Assembly (NCBI GenBank): GCA_033439795.1
Contig: JAUTDP010000012.1
Location: 2,170,001-2,234,000, forward strand
Direction of reading: 5' to 3'
Source: Sordaria brevicollis
Taxonomy: Eukaryota; Ascomycota; Sordariomycetes; Sordariales; Sordariaceae
DNA length: 64,000 nucleotides
The notes under the pieces were generated by a model. The model had not been told where the DNA came from and searched no databases. It saw nothing but the letters and a program-made list of their open reading frames with translations. Every line of letters starts with the position of its first letter. Position 1 is the first letter of the stretch. The position numbers and the translations under genes are program-made. Below, in pieces: positions 12,534-25,224 of this stretch.

Positions 12534-15386
12534 TTAAGCAGCAGCACTAACACCCCTCCTCCCACCACCTCTTCTTCCCTGCGAAGTGCTCCCACTGCCA
12601 GAGAGAGAAGTACCGGGCCTATTAAGCGTGTACTTTGCAAAAGCCCTAGCAAGGGCCTTCTTGCAGCTGACCTTTTGCGAACCGACAAAGGACTCGACGG
12701 TCACGGCGATAGCGCGGTCGATGTCCTGGGCGGAGCAATACTCGGATAAGCGCATGCGGCAGAAGGCTTCCGAGATGCGGATGATGGCTTCTAGGTGGCG
12801 GACCTGTTTTTTACATCTGGTTAGCATATCGAGCGAACGAAGCGAGCCACACGATGGGAAGGTGGAAGAAGGGAGGGGAGGTAAGGAAAAAGAGGGGGTG
12901 GTGGATGATAAGGGGGGAAAATGAAAATAAAAAACTCACAGTGATAGGGTAAGCTCCCGTCGCCAGTGACTCCCTCCTCATATCCCCAAACAGCCTCGCC
13001 ACCTTGTCTTCGTCCATGTGATACAACTTTGGCTGACACCTCTCGCGGGCGTAGAGGATGTATTTCCTTAGCAGCTCCTGGGGGATTTCTCCCTCTTTCT
13101 TGCGGCCGTGCTCGCCCGTTTGGGTTTCTTGACCAGCGGCTTGCGTGTCTTGCTCAACTTCCATTGAATCACCGCCTCCGGCATTAGCGGAAGAATCCTG
13201 GGTATTCATCAAGGGATGACTTCTGGAGTGAGAACCGACGATGAAGCGGGCTAGCCGCTCATCTTCCTCCGGCTCGACAGTGTCGCGAACAACGCAGAGG
13301 ATATCGAAACGAGACAAGATGGGTTCGGTCAACTCGACGTTGGCAGAGAAGGGGATAGTAGAGTTGTACCGCCCGCCGATAGGGTTAGCGGCAGCGATGA
13401 TACCGCAGCGAGCCTGCAGGGTGGTGACGATACCGGCCTTGGAGATGGAGATGGTCTGCTGCTCCATGGCTTCGTGGATGGATGTGCGGTCTTGGTCGTT
13501 CATCTTGTCGAACTCGTCGATTAGACAGGTTCCCTTGTCGGCGAGCACCAAAGCGCCGCCTTCGAGGGTCCATTCGGATGTCAGAGGGTCGCGACGGACA
13601 GAGGCTGTGAGACCAACGGCTGAAGCACCCTGTCCGGTGGCGAAGACGGCGCGGTGGGCGGTCTTTTCGGCGTACTTGAGTACTTGCGACTTGGCGGTAC
13701 CGGGATCACCGAGGAGCAAAACGTTGATGTCGCCGCGGATGTGGTGCGCACCGACTTGCTTGGCTACACCGCCGAAGAGGGATAGGGCGACGGCGGTCTT
13801 GATATCGGTGTGTCCGTAGATGGAGGGGGCGACGGAGTTGATGATCTTGTCGACAATGTGTGGGTCGCGAGATAGGCGGCGGATCTCGTGCTCATCTTCC
13901 TCGGTCATGCGGAAGCCGGCGAGCTGGTCGTGGGACTTGACGATGTTGTTGGCTTCGAGGATAGTGGCAAAGACGGGGAAGCCGTTGCGGTTGTTGAGCT
14001 GTGCGTCGTAGTTGTTGCGGTAGATGCCCGTCACTTCGATCTCCTCACCCGGCTTGGCCTTGTCGATAAGGTCCCAGAGGAGGATTACCTCGCGGTGACG
14101 GGGCAAGCGACCGGCCGGAACGGTGCCGGGGGATTCTTGCAGGGTGAGCTTTTGATAGTTGCGGTAGACGGTCTTCTCGGAGTTGAGGGTGAAGGGACCG
14201 CGGGACTGGCAGGACTGGCAGTATGTGATCTTGACTTCGACGTTGGACTCTTGCTGAAAGGGACCGAGAGTGACGCCGCACTTGGTGCAGTCGAACTTGA
14301 CGTACTTGAGCTGAGGGAAGACACCAGTACGGCGAGTGACGACACCACTCACGCGCACAAGACAGTTGAGGTGCGACTGACGGAGCTGACGGAGAGTGTA
14401 GTGGATGGGAAGGTCGAAGATACGGACGTGAATCTCGGCATGGATGCGTTCGTAGTCGGGGTAATGGAGAAGAACGACCTCCATGGCAACCTCGTCGAAG
14501 AGCTTGAGCATCTCGGTTGGCGCATTGGCGAGGAAGTAGGCAAGGATGGCCTTGGCGGTAGCGAGGTGTTCGTAGGAGACCTCGAGAGACTCGGCATTGA
14601 TCTCACCGAGAGTGCGAATGCGGTTGCCGTAGACGGAAGAACCGCTCTCGTCGGTGTATTCTGTGAGGAAAGCCTTGAATTCTCTGCGAATAGTCTTCTG
14701 GACAGCCGGGACAGAAATCCATTCGCTCAAGCTGGCAGCCTTGACGTCCATGAGGGCCTCAAGAGGGAGCTCAGAGTCCATGATATCGCCGTCCATATCG
14801 ACATCGGGGTCTTCATTGTAACGGATTCTTCGGCGGCGTTCCAAATTGGTAAGGTCGATGTCGCCGTCGTCGTCTTCACCAGGAAGGTATGTGGTACCCA
14901 TTCCCATGCGCACTTGACGGTCTCTCTGGGCCAACTTGGCTTCGAGGCGACGTCTCGCGGCAGGGTCAAGGGCCTCGTATTCCTCATCGTCGATGTCGAT
15001 TCCTTCGTAGGCGTCGTTTTCGTCTCTTTCCCTATAATCGCGCTCGAAGCCTTCGCGGAACAGATCTACATCGTCTTCGGCCAGCTCGTCGAGGTCGTCA
15101 ATGTCGTCTTGGATCTCGGCGGCAATGTCTTCCTCAATGTCGTCGTCCTCGTCTGCGCCATGGGCTACTGGGAAGGCAGGAGGAGAAGAGGGCATGACGG
15201 GACTGGAGGCCCGGGGAAGCGAGGAAGCACCATCGTTATCGTTGCGCGCGCGCTTGCGGGTGGCCCTGGGGACGGCGCCGCGGTTGGCAGAGGAAGGGTT
15301 GTCGCGAAGCGGGGAACTGTTGTTGTTGAAGAGGTTCAGTTAGTCACTGTTTACTTGTGAATGCCCGACAAGTGTACATACCTCAT
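12534..15386 (-). CDS. mcm2: MCM2, replicative helicase subunit
   Basis: Three exons on the minus strand: 15386-15382 (only ATG plus AG), 15316-12940 and 12803-12534, with introns of 65 and 136 bp; 883 residues. MCM2 is one of six AAA+ subunits of the Mcm2-7 replicative helicase in the nucleus. The N-terminus (about 50-200) is very acidic and carries the YEALDPAARRRLEAKL stretch seen in MCM2 proteins, the part that binds histones. A CxxC...CxxC zinc motif lies near 340-370. The AAA+ core has Walker A GDPGTAKS (about 537), Walker B CLIDEFDKMN (about 600) and the arginine finger SRFD (about 670). AGRLPRHREVILLWDL and TGIYRNNYD match MCM2 rather than MCM3-7, and the length fits (yeast 868, human 904). 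Exon 3 restores the conserved C-terminal HLEAIIRISEAFCRMRLSE block. Confidence 0.95.
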
Positions 15387-16166
15387 GGTTGCGACTTGTT
15401 GAAGGGTATCTCAAGAGTGGTCACTGTAGCCAGCTACAGATGGAAGAAACAACAAGAGAATGGAGATGCTGGCCCGGTTTGTTGCTATGAGGAATGCCAG
15501 CCAGAGACCTAGAGAGGATGAGTATGTTGCGGGGTGAAAGTGAGAGAGAGGAATGGAGACACAAACAGCCGTGAACCACTGAATGTTGCCCTTGGGATTC
15601 GCTTGTGACCCTACCAAGACCAACCTTGCCCCTGCTTTTTTTCGCGTTGCAGGCAAGGGAAGACGCGCAAGACGCGACGAGCTAAGCCGGATATGGGACG
15701 GTCGCGTTAAGTGGTTGCTGCGTTTAATGGGCTTGGCAGTACGTACCGGACCCACTTGGTGCTGCTCTTACACGCCAATTCGACCTGTCGAGATTCAAAA
15801 AGTCACGAAATCTCAGAGACCAAGTGAAGAATGGCAGGTGCAGAGGGCAAAGCATGAAATTAATGTCCTTACATAGTTCAGGTAGAACTTGTTAAATATT
15901 TGGCATCTCAGAACCATCTTCAAAACACCAATCCCATACCTGTGAAGCTTGGAATCTCGCAGTGCTTTATGCCCAAGGTACATCCGAGCTCGGTCCTTCT
16001 CCTGCGCTTCTCACACTTTCACCAACGCGCCTCTTCCTCGCGCCATCCATTTCCTTAAATACTTCCCGACAATCCATCTTTGATTCCCCGTTACAGTCTC
16101 TCAAGCTTGCTCCCATTGAAATATCTAACCTGAAACAACCAAGATTCGACCACGACAGCAATTTCA
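15387..16166. promoter_or_regulatory. Divergent promoter of mcm2 and the UBR7-like gene
   Basis: 780 bp separate the two start codons. Four CGCG-containing sites cluster between 15643 and 15707: TTCGCGTT (15641-15648), ACGCG (15663-15667), ACGCG (15672-15676) and CGCGT (15703-15707). ACGCG is the core of the MCB element bound by MBF in yeasts, which drives G1/S genes including the MCM genes. Seeing four within 70 bp some 260-320 bp from the mcm2 ATG fits that role. Use of the same element in this organism is inference. Confidence 0.45.
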
Positions 16167-18100
16167 ATGGAACCGCAACCGGCGCAACAGCCCGCCGAGG
16201 CTACTCAGGATGGCCATGAAGCTCCAGCACCACCTGCGCTGACCAAGGCACGCACTGAGAGCTTCTCAGCGAAGTCGGACAATTCCCAGACTGCCGCCGA
16301 GTATGTTGTCAACAACTGAATTCGTCAGAGGATGGAATACTAACAATACCATAGCTTCATACGTGATCAAATGCAACTTGAAGCCGACGCGCGCGAAGCT
16401 CTTCCCTACGTGCGTATCCCTTCTCTTGCCCTTTTCATCGGAATTCAATCCTCCTAACCTCCCACCAGAGCATCGAAAACTGCACCAAACCCCTCGGTCC
16501 CCTTCGTCAGGCCGTCTTCTCCTGTCTGACCTGCAACCCACCACCCGCCGACCCTAAAGCTCCCTACAACGCCGCGGGCATCTGCTACTCCTGCTCCGTT
16601 CAGTGCCATGGCGAGCACACCCTCGTCGAAATCTTCGCCAAGCGCAACTTCACCTGTGATTGCGGCACCACCCGCTTCCCCGCTACCAGCCCGTGCAATT
16701 TGCGTATCAATGAGGAGACGGGCACCAAGGGCGGCGTGCACTCGGAGGAGCCAGACGTGAACAACAAGTACAACCATAACTTCCGCAATAGGTTCTGCGG
16801 TTGTGAGTGTGACTATGACCCGTTTGAGCAGAAGGGGACCATGTTTCAATGCTTGGGATTAGGCACGGCAGAGACGGGGGGATGTGGTGAGGATTGGTAC
16901 CATCCTGGCTGCATTGTCGGCCTAGGTCCGAACTGGTTTGAGAAGATGGAGAAGAAGGACAAGCCCAAGTCTGAGGTGAAGACGGAGGTGAAGACTGAGA
17001 ATGGTCCCTTGCCAGCCATCGCCGAGGATGAGACTACGGAGCAGAACGGCGCCAATGTCGCCGAAGAGCCAGAGGAAGAAGACGAAGACGACGACCCGCC
17101 TCCGCCACCTGGCTTTCCCGCTGACGACGACTTTGAAGGCTTCATTTGCTATAAGTGCGTTGAGGCCTACCCTTGGATTAAGAGGTACGCTGGCGCGGAA
17201 GGTTTCTTGCCGCCTGTATATTTGAAGAAGGAGGAAGAGAGCAAGCCTGTAGAGCAAATCACCACTGCTACCTCGGAACTCGAAGTCAATGGCGACTCCC
17301 AGTCCAAGAAGCGAAAGGCTTCCGACGATGATGAGGCCATTGCTGAATCTCAAGAGAAGAAGCCAAAGATTGAGGAGGTCTCCGTCTCAGAGACTGTCCA
17401 AGCCACCACCGTCACCGAGTCCACCACCAACGGCACTACCACTACAAGTGCCGTCGAATCAACCACAACAACTGTCACCACCATCGAGGATGCCACCACA
17501 AATCCCACCGCAACAGACGCCCCCATTAACACTGACGTCCCCATGACCAAAATCAACTCAGACTCCTCAACAGCAGCCCAAACCTCCCCCTGCCGCCTCC
17601 TCACACTCCCCCCTCCTCCCCCAGGCCGCTTCTCCCTCTTCTTCACCAACCCCTCCCCCGACTCCCCCAACTCCTCCTTCCGTTCAACCCTCTGCCACTG
17701 CCCCACTTGCTTCCCCCTCCTCCTCCCGCACCCCCAACTTCTCGAAGAGGAAGAAACCTACGAACCACCCGTTTCCGAAGACGGCTCGCATGCCGGTGAC
17801 AACCACTCTGTTCACGGTGGCAGCAGTAAAGGGTCGGGCTCCCTTTTGGAAAGAGGCGAGTCAGCTTTGCGGAATATCGATAGGGTTAGGGCTATCGAGG
17901 GTGTGATGGCATATAACCATCTCAAGGATAAATTGAAGCCGTTTTTCAAGGAGTTTGCGGAGAGTGGAAGGGCGGTGGGGGCGGAGGATATCAAGGCTTA
18001 TTTTGCCAAGTTGAGGGGAGATGAGGAGGTTAAGAGGACGGAGGGCGGTGATGAGAAGGGAGTGGAGGGGGATGGGAGGAAGGAGCAGGATGGGTACTAA
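16167..18100 (+). CDS. UBR7/Mlo2-type UBR-box and PHD-like protein
   Basis: Three exons, 16167-16300, 16355-16409 and 16469-18100 (introns 54 and 59 bp), give 606 residues. The UBR box spans about 68-140, with SCLTC, GICYSCSVQCHGEHTLVEIFAKR and CDCGT. This is the zinc fold that reads N-degrons in UBR ubiquitin ligases, here in the divergent UBR7/Mlo2 form. A PHD-like zinc region follows from C173 (FCGCECDYDP), with CLGLGTAETGGCGEDWYHPGC and, later, FICYKC. A long acidic, Ser/Thr-rich linker with KKRKASDDDE and KKPKIEE (possible nuclear signals) leads to a conserved C-terminal region (CHCPTC, then a helical tail with RAIEGVMAYNHLKDKLKPFF). Human UBR7 has been linked to histone H2B ubiquitination; that role here is inference. 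Confidence 0.9.
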
Positions 18101-18530
18101 CTGTTTTGGCCCGGTTTAAGGTTGGCGTGAATGATACCAGAAGAGGAAAAGAAAGGCATGATATACGAAATGGTCAAGGGCGTTATAGGAGTTCGTAGGT
18201 TGTTACATAAGTCATGTTCAGAATATGTTCATCTAGTTCACAATCCAGCTCAAGTCAAGAAGTTGAGAACAATATGCTGTTGTTCCTTCATAGCTATCAA
18301 ATGAGCTCGATCTAAGCTCAAAATAAGAACGACCAAATCCCACTTAAACAACAAGCAATGTAGTCTTGTCTTTTATGGACAAAGAACCTCCCATAACAAA
18401 ACCAGAAACTCCGTCTGGCACCATAAACGCCCGAAATGTGCTCGCTTCCCAACACCAACACCTATCGCCTATGAACTAACAGCAATGATCATCCTCTCCC
18501 TTCCATATCAACAACTCCATATTAAGCCTC
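18101..18530. other. Convergent intergenic region
   Basis: 430 bp between the 3' ends of the UBR7-like and LRR genes. I see nothing beyond expected 3' UTR sequence. Confidence 0.5.
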
Positions 18531-21500
18531 TTACTTCTGCTCCTCAGAAGCCTTGTCCTTCTCCATCTCGGCGGTCTTCAACCTCATCGTCAACTCCGAA
18601 GTTCCCTGCGCACCCGTTCCGGCGGCATTCAAACTCCTCATATTCGCCTCGCACTTATCCGACAAATCGGCATTACCCTGCACCGGCGCCTCAACGTTCT
18701 TCCTCGCCATCTCCTGGCTTTCCACAAACCGATCCCAGTGAGCTGGATCAAGCTCCCTCAGTTTCCGGACTACATCCTCCTTGTTCTCAATGAAAACCTC
18801 CACGGCTCCACGCTCCTCGACCATCTTGGTGTACTCGTCGTCATCCAGCTCATCGAACAGCTCGTGCAACAGGCGGGCATGGTTGGGGTCCGCGCCAATC
18901 ATTTCCACACCGCAGTTCAGAAGCATGTAATGCTCGGGCTTAACGATGCCAGAGCGGAACTTGTGGCCGGCACGGAGGACGCGAGCTTCCTCGTCCGCGA
19001 GGGCACGGGACGAAAGGGAAAGCGATGAGTTGGAACGGACCAGGCCACGGGGCTTGATGCCAAAGGCGGCGGCTTGAGCGGCTTCGGGGTCTTCGGCATC
19101 CTCGCCCCAGATCGAGGCAAAGGGGGCGAGGTCGATGGAAGAGATGGAAGTTCCAAGAAGCTTCTCGGCGTCGTCGTAAGGGTAGGTGGTGAAGGAGGAT
19201 CCGGAAGAGATGAAAGAGGCGGAGTCGGCAGCGGTGGTGGAGGCAGGGATTTCCTTGGTATCGGGGAACTCGTCCTCGAAGCGCTTGATGATGCCCTTGA
19301 GGGTGTTGTCGAGGAAGATGAGACGATGGTACGCATGGGTATCTTCGTGCGAATCCCTGGCCTTCTGAATGGCGGGCTGTAACCTGGTGCGGATCTTCCT
19401 GGCACTAAGCAACAGATGCTTGGAAGTCTCCTTGGCCTTTCCGACGGGGTGGTAAGGCTTCGCGTGCACGTGGCCAGTCTCGCCATCGCGGACAAACTCG
19501 CCCGATTGTCTTCTAGACTCTTCGTCGCAGTTGTCCAAGCAGCAGGTCAAGGCCTTGACGACACCAGTACCACCAATGACGTAGTCCTCATCCGGCGCAA
19601 TGTCCAAGTTGTCCTCTGGGTCGTAGGGCTGAGTGACATCAGCGCCAACCAAGCGCTGAAGTACATCGGGATACTCGGGCTCAGTCGGGAAGTCTGGCAG
19701 GCCACCGGTCATAGAGGTAAAGTTGGAAACGGTCGACATTTGCTCGCCCATGTTGCGAAGGCAATAGGCAACCACCTGCTTAGCCATAGCCTTGACGAGA
19801 TCGCTCGACTGCTCGTTCGGAACCTCGATATCCACGGCAACAAGGCTTCCCGAAACCCTCGCGGCGGAGAGCAACGACGCGAACAGCGCACATGCTGACT
19901 CCTTCGCCTCGTCTGTGTTTGCATCGGTCAATTCCACGATTTGTGGGTTCTCCAAGAAGCTGACATGAGCAAGGCCCGGGATCTCTGGGAGAATCTCGGC
20001 AAGGGCAATAACCTGCTCAGGAGTAAGAGCGCAGTCGACAAGGTGTATCCTCTTCAAGGCCGGCATCGCGGGCAGATACTTGCGCAATACCGCAACCGCA
20101 CTAGTCTCGGTGTTGAAGAGCTCGTGGTTATGGGACAGGTCGATATATCGCAATTGAGGCAACTTGACCAGTGTTGGCAACAGCTTCGACAAAGATGCCG
20201 GCGTCAAGTTGCAGTCAGCCAAGCTGAGTGCCCACAATGGACAGTTTTCCTGGTCCAAAGCTTCCGCAAGCTTGTCAATATGTTCTCGCAAATCATTGCC
20301 ACCCAAATCGAGACCCTCGCAAGTTGGGGTAGCCAAGAATCTCTTGACATGAGCCAAACCCTGATCTGTAAGGTTGTTGTTCGCAAGGACAATCTTCTTG
20401 ATGCCGCACTTGAGGACGCCATCCATGATCAAGCCAAGCTGCTCCGTAGTAATACCAGTTTCGCCCAAGCTCAGAAGTGTGAGCGTAGAGCCTCCAAGAC
20501 GTTCTGCGAGCGATTTCGAGAACAGCTGGCAGAGATCCATAGTAGTCTTCTTCCCATCGTTTGATGTGCGAGCCGTCGGGCTGCTAGGCGGCGGCTGAGG
20601 GAAAGGAACCTGCGAGAGATCGAGAACCTTGAGCGTGTGGCAAAGGTAAACGAATAGACAAATATGCTTCCATCCCTCAGCCCCAATCTTGTTGTTCTTC
20701 AGAATAAGCCTCTCAACAACGCCGCCTTGCGGTACCAGCCCTTCGGTTCCCGTATGCTGCTTTCGTCGCTTAAATGAGTTTTTCCTGGCAGCAAGCAGAC
20801 CGGCGAGGATAACACGAAGGCCCTCGTCACTCAAACCACAGTTGTCCAAAATTACTTCCTTGATCGGGACTACGGCCAGGTAGTCACCGAGTGTTACAAG
20901 GTCGGGTAGCTGCAGCCAATAACCAGTCAGGTCCAGCTTTTCGACCACTCCCTTCTCAGGTGCCAAATTTGCAGGGTCCATGAGCTGCTCGGTGATCTTC
21001 TTGAGGATAGGCGTCTCGCGTAACTGACAGCAACGGCGATATATCCTGACGGGGTTCGTCGTCGGCATCGATTGTGTTCGGCGAGCTGATGACTCGGGCT
21101 GTTGCTGTTGTGGCTGCTTCTGCGCAGGCGCGGTGGTACTACCGTCATCGGATGAATCGCTATCGACGTGGATTTCCATCGGAATAGTTCCATTCGCCTC
21201 GGCCAATTTTCGCTTTTTCTCCTTCCTGGCCTTCCTCTCTTCTTCGCTCTTCTTTTTCTTTTCCTTTTTCCTTGTTTCTGCAGCGGCCTTGGCTGCCGCT
21301 GCCGCCTCCGCTTCTTTGCTGTTCTCCTCTTTCCTGTTGGTCACCATAATGGTGCCATCTGGTGCTACGTGGGTAGTAACCACCTGGGGCTTTGTATTTG
21401 TCTTCTTCGACGCATCGTCGCCGTATCGTGGCATAGGCGCAATCTCGACATCGACGCAAAAGGCCACTCTGCGGAGCTTAGCCTGGTTTAGACCGTTGAT

Positions 21501-22427
21501 TTCACACCGTTCCCTGTGATGATCGACATTCAAAATCCTTCGCTCCACCAAACCGTGATTATGCCCCTTCATTCCGTTGGGGCCCAGCGTTCCGTTCGAC
21601 GACGAAAGCCTGCGGAAAATGTGGAAGACGCCGCCTTGGGCGCGACCGGGAGGAGCTGGGATATAGGGACCGTCGCCTTCGGGTTTTGTGGCGTGCTGAA
21701 GGACAGCGTTCTTAGCGGGATTGACCTTGGGCACGGAAAACTCGGCGTTCTTGGGAGATGTGGGATTTGTTTGGGGCGGACTTTGCGCGGCACCGTTTGC
21801 GGATGAAAGCTTGGAGGCGATATTGGAGAACCACGAGTTCCTTCTCTGTGGGGATACACCGATTGGCGGGGTCTTTCCTTCGTCCGAACCAGTTCTCGTG
21901 AATCCCGGTCTAGTGGGCGATGGACCTCCTATTGGGATCGGTTTCGCGTTTGTGCTGGTTGTTGTGGTGGTGGAGGATGTTGTTTGTTGTGTGCTCGTTG
22001 GCGCATTGAACATGTCTGTCCTGAAGCCATTTGTTGTTGTGGGCGCAGACGCTGGGGCGAATTCTGAAGTCGAAGTGCCGTTCGAAGCAGCATGGGGGAT
22101 ATCGAGTGCCTGTTGCGACAATGATTTTGAGAGAGAAGCTCTCCTGCCGAGCTTATCTAGATTGTGGAAATCTTTGTGTCAGCTACGGCTTATTATCATG
22201 GTTCGCGACAAAGGGCCGAGCTGTGTAAGCAGGAGGATATGACGATGCTTGTTGGTTGGTGTTCCCGCGGGCCGGGCTATGGAACCCAACCGTGTTGTTT
22301 AACTTGTGCGTAGTGTATAGGTATAAGAGAGTATCAAACCTTTGGGATTCCCGTGTGTCATCCAACTGACGTCTACACCGTGGATGTGTTCCATCTTGGG
22401 AAACGACTCGGGGCCGACCGTCGACAT
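18531..22427 (-). CDS. Large leucine-rich-repeat (RNI-like) protein, function unknown
   Basis: Exon 2 (22156-18531) carries nearly all of the protein but has no ATG near its start. A 183 bp intron (22339-22157, with a GCTGAC branch site) joins it in frame to an exon starting at ATG 22427 (1237 residues) or ATG 22394 (1226). That exon encodes MEHIHGVDVSWMTHGNPK after the second ATG. The N-terminal third is Ser/Thr/Pro-rich, with possible kinase or 14-3-3 sites such as RRASLS and QRRNSWFS, then a long Lys/Glu-rich segment near 300. From about 400 to 800 repeats of the type L..L.L..N.L...G....A appear, resembling ribonuclease-inhibitor LRRs. The C-terminal third has Ser-rich and acidic parts. 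Fungi have conserved proteins of this build, sometimes annotated as Mhp1-like, but I cannot name this one firmly. The donor GTTTGA is weak, so exon 1 is the least certain part. Confidence 0.8.
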
Positions 22428-25061
22428 GTGGGCGAAAGGTAAGTGTGTGAAAGGGAATTAGGTAGACAAAAAGTAAAAAAGTCCAAGGTCGACTCGAGAT
22501 ATTGGGGGAAAGGGTGGTTTTGGGGTCTTGCCCCCTCGAAAAGATGGTGTAAAAGAAAAAGAAGCCCTGGGGACCTGTGACAGGGAAGCGGCGTGGTCAG
22601 GCCGTGTCTTGGAAAGTCTTGGGTGCTGGTGGTATAGACTGGTAGGAATAGAGTCGAACCAGTTCTGGCTGGGATGCTCTGGGTACTTGATTCCCGTTGC
22701 TGCGGTACGTAGTGTCGTAAACGTGGGGTGGGTGGCCGAACGGGAGGGTCCTTGTCTCCTTGTCCTTATTTTTTTTGCGAATGGCGCTTGTCTCGTCTTG
22801 TCTTGTCTCGCTTGCGTTGATCACTGATCGCTGATGGGTTTTTGCTTTCGTTCGGTTCAGCTGCTACACGGCCAGTCCAGAGTTGTGAGTGGGCAGTGGC
22901 AGTGGTTGATCGGTGGTCCGGGAGGGTGTGTCTTTGTAGTCTTGTACCGTTCGGTATCCTGTTAAGGTTGAGGCCTGTGAGGTGATGATTTAATGTAAGT
23001 AAATGTACTATAATTTTATTATTGTGACTTGCTTGTGCAGCAGACTTGAGGCATGAGCTCACAGGATGGGATGTAGGTACGAGATTTGATCAACCTTGAA
23101 AATCTCTTCTCTAACAGAGGAGGTTATTCCAGGAGCGAGAAGGGAGAAAGAAGAAACAAGAAGAAGAAGAAGCCATGGTGCCGGTACAAGTCGGATTGAT
23201 CAGATGTACCCATTTACAAAGTCAATGTTTCTTTTTGGACGGAAACAGAGAGAGAGAGATGAGGACCTTTCAGGGTAGCAACTGGGCTCCCCCATCAACT
23301 CTAAAAGACAAGGTTATGCCGGGACCTTAGCACTTGCCCAGTGGAGGTGCCCACAGCAGCAATGTCTCTCCACATGTCCACAGTCCGCCGTAGGTACATG
23401 GTGCCCGTAGCCCACCAGCTGCCCACTCCATTGTCCACACAATGTCCACGGACCAAGTCGTCGTTCGATGCGGAGTCCGCGTTTTTAAGCTTCGGACGGG
23501 GTAATGTTGCAGGACATGGACACCACTTTCCCTCTCGCCAAAATCCAATGAGTGCCTTCCAACAATGATGCATTCGCGCTAGGACGGAACACGGTAGGCT
23601 CTTTCCTCTTTGCCAGTCAATCAGATAGGGCGCTATTTTCCGGTTTTTTGTTGAGCGCAGTTCCTCACTGGCCAACGGAGGCACGGCTGGATATCAAAAT
23701 GGGATGCAGATGGAATGGGGGAGAATCACCGATTCACAGCAGCACACGGCAGCTTCCTTTGAATAATGCGTGTCTGCACATGAGAGATGCTTACAGTAAC
23801 ACTAAAGACTGCACTGATCACATCAGATGCAAGAAGCAGTGTCACTGTTGTTCTACCGAGATGGCCCTCTCAGGATTGTGTGTGACGGCCATGATCTGGA
23901 CCACGATAGACACAGGAACCATCAGGGCGGCGACACTGAAAAATGGGTGGACGATGGCTGGATGGGCGACAGCATGGTCACATTCTCTTCTTGGATGAGC
24001 CAAGCCGTACCACCCAGACAGACACCCAAAGGAAATGGGAGACCAGGAAATGCCAGAGAGACTTTTGTTCGATAGTCGAAAGGCAAGTGGAAGAGCAAGC
24101 CAGGAAATCATAATCCAGTCTCACGAGTTCAGAAACGAGAGGAAACAATTGACACATGCGCCGCCCTGAACTCACCAACCAGGCCGGACCTTGTAAAAGC
24201 GCGCAACATCCGCAAAGAGGAAATGCTGCCAAAAAGGCCCGGCCTGGCGAATGGGGGCTGACAGCTAACAAATGCTCTGCAAGGAGGAGAAAGGGGAAAG
24301 CGGTGCATCACAAAAGGACCTCATTCCTCAAAAAGTCACAAAGTCACCAGAGAGGCGCCACCTTCCCGAACGTCCTAAATCCCCCAAAAATCCCCACCAC
24401 GACCGACATGAACATGGCGAAACCCGGACTCCTCTTTCCCTCTCTCCTCCCGTCCCCATCCCATGGATTCAGGAAGCCGCGATGGAGACTGATGCAGTGG
24501 TGGCAGACTGGCAGTCGCTGTTGTCCCTGCTGGCGGGCCACTGAAATGTCGCTGCCAAGCCGTTTCCTGGTGGATAAAGCCTTTTTAAATTCTCGCATAT
24601 GGATGCCCGTCCGGATGCCGGCCATTTGGCACTCTCCGAAGTTCGAACCGGAACGACACTGCATAACACAATTTGTCCTTATCATCCAGTCCCCAGTTGT
24701 GCTGTGTTTCTCGATATATCCGGCCATCCCCCGAGTTTTGAGCGCTCCATTTTCCATATTCCGAGAGCCTGACACACAAGTCCATCTCATACCACGAATA
24801 TCGCACTGGACACACCGCTACAGATTGAAGTCTTTTCGTAAGGTTGAGGTTCTACAAAATGTGAAAAAAGTGACTTTATGCAGGGCAAAAAGACGTCACA
24901 CGTCAGCACGAGGCAAAGATTGGCGAAACAAAGTGAAGTCGCAGTTCGGTAGTGGCCGCAGCAATCTTCAAGATGGAAGTGGAAGCTGTGCGAGGTCCGC
25001 TATGCAGTCCCTGCGCCCCATCGGCGACTTGGACCACCAGCCGCACCGTTCTTCGGCATCA
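22428..25061. other. Long intergenic region left of the intact transposon
   Basis: 2.6 kb of normal composition with no gene I can support. The longest frame (24156-25130) has no family features and runs straight into the transposon terminus, so it is chance. The part next to 22427 should contain the LRR gene promoter. No RIP signature is visible. Confidence 0.5.
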
Positions 25062-25117
25062 CTGTGTGTTGAAAACGAGGTGTCAGTCCCCACTTTGCAC
25101 GGGCACCCCCCTTTACA
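25062..25117 (+). repeat. Left terminal inverted repeat of the 4.46 kb transposon
   Basis: 56 bp, beginning CTGTGTGTTGAAAACGAGG and ending CCCTTTACA. It matches the reverse complement of 29462-29517 except for A versus T at position 14. It ends 107 bp before the passenger start codon. Confidence 0.95.
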
Positions 25118-25224
25118 GACACACACGTAAAATCTGTTCATACGTGACAACCCCAAACCTTCGAACTCCCATATTATCACCAAATCTGAGGGTATTTACA
25201 TTCTGATTACTGCTCTGAGCTCGT

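Noticed and set aside
13888..15360. 490-codon plus-strand open frame
   Set aside because: It is the antisense of mcm2, whose strong codon bias keeps the opposite strand open. No domain is recognisable.
24156..25130. 324-codon open frame
   Set aside because: It has no family features and ends inside the left terminal repeat of the transposon, so it would be a chimaera of host and transposon DNA.
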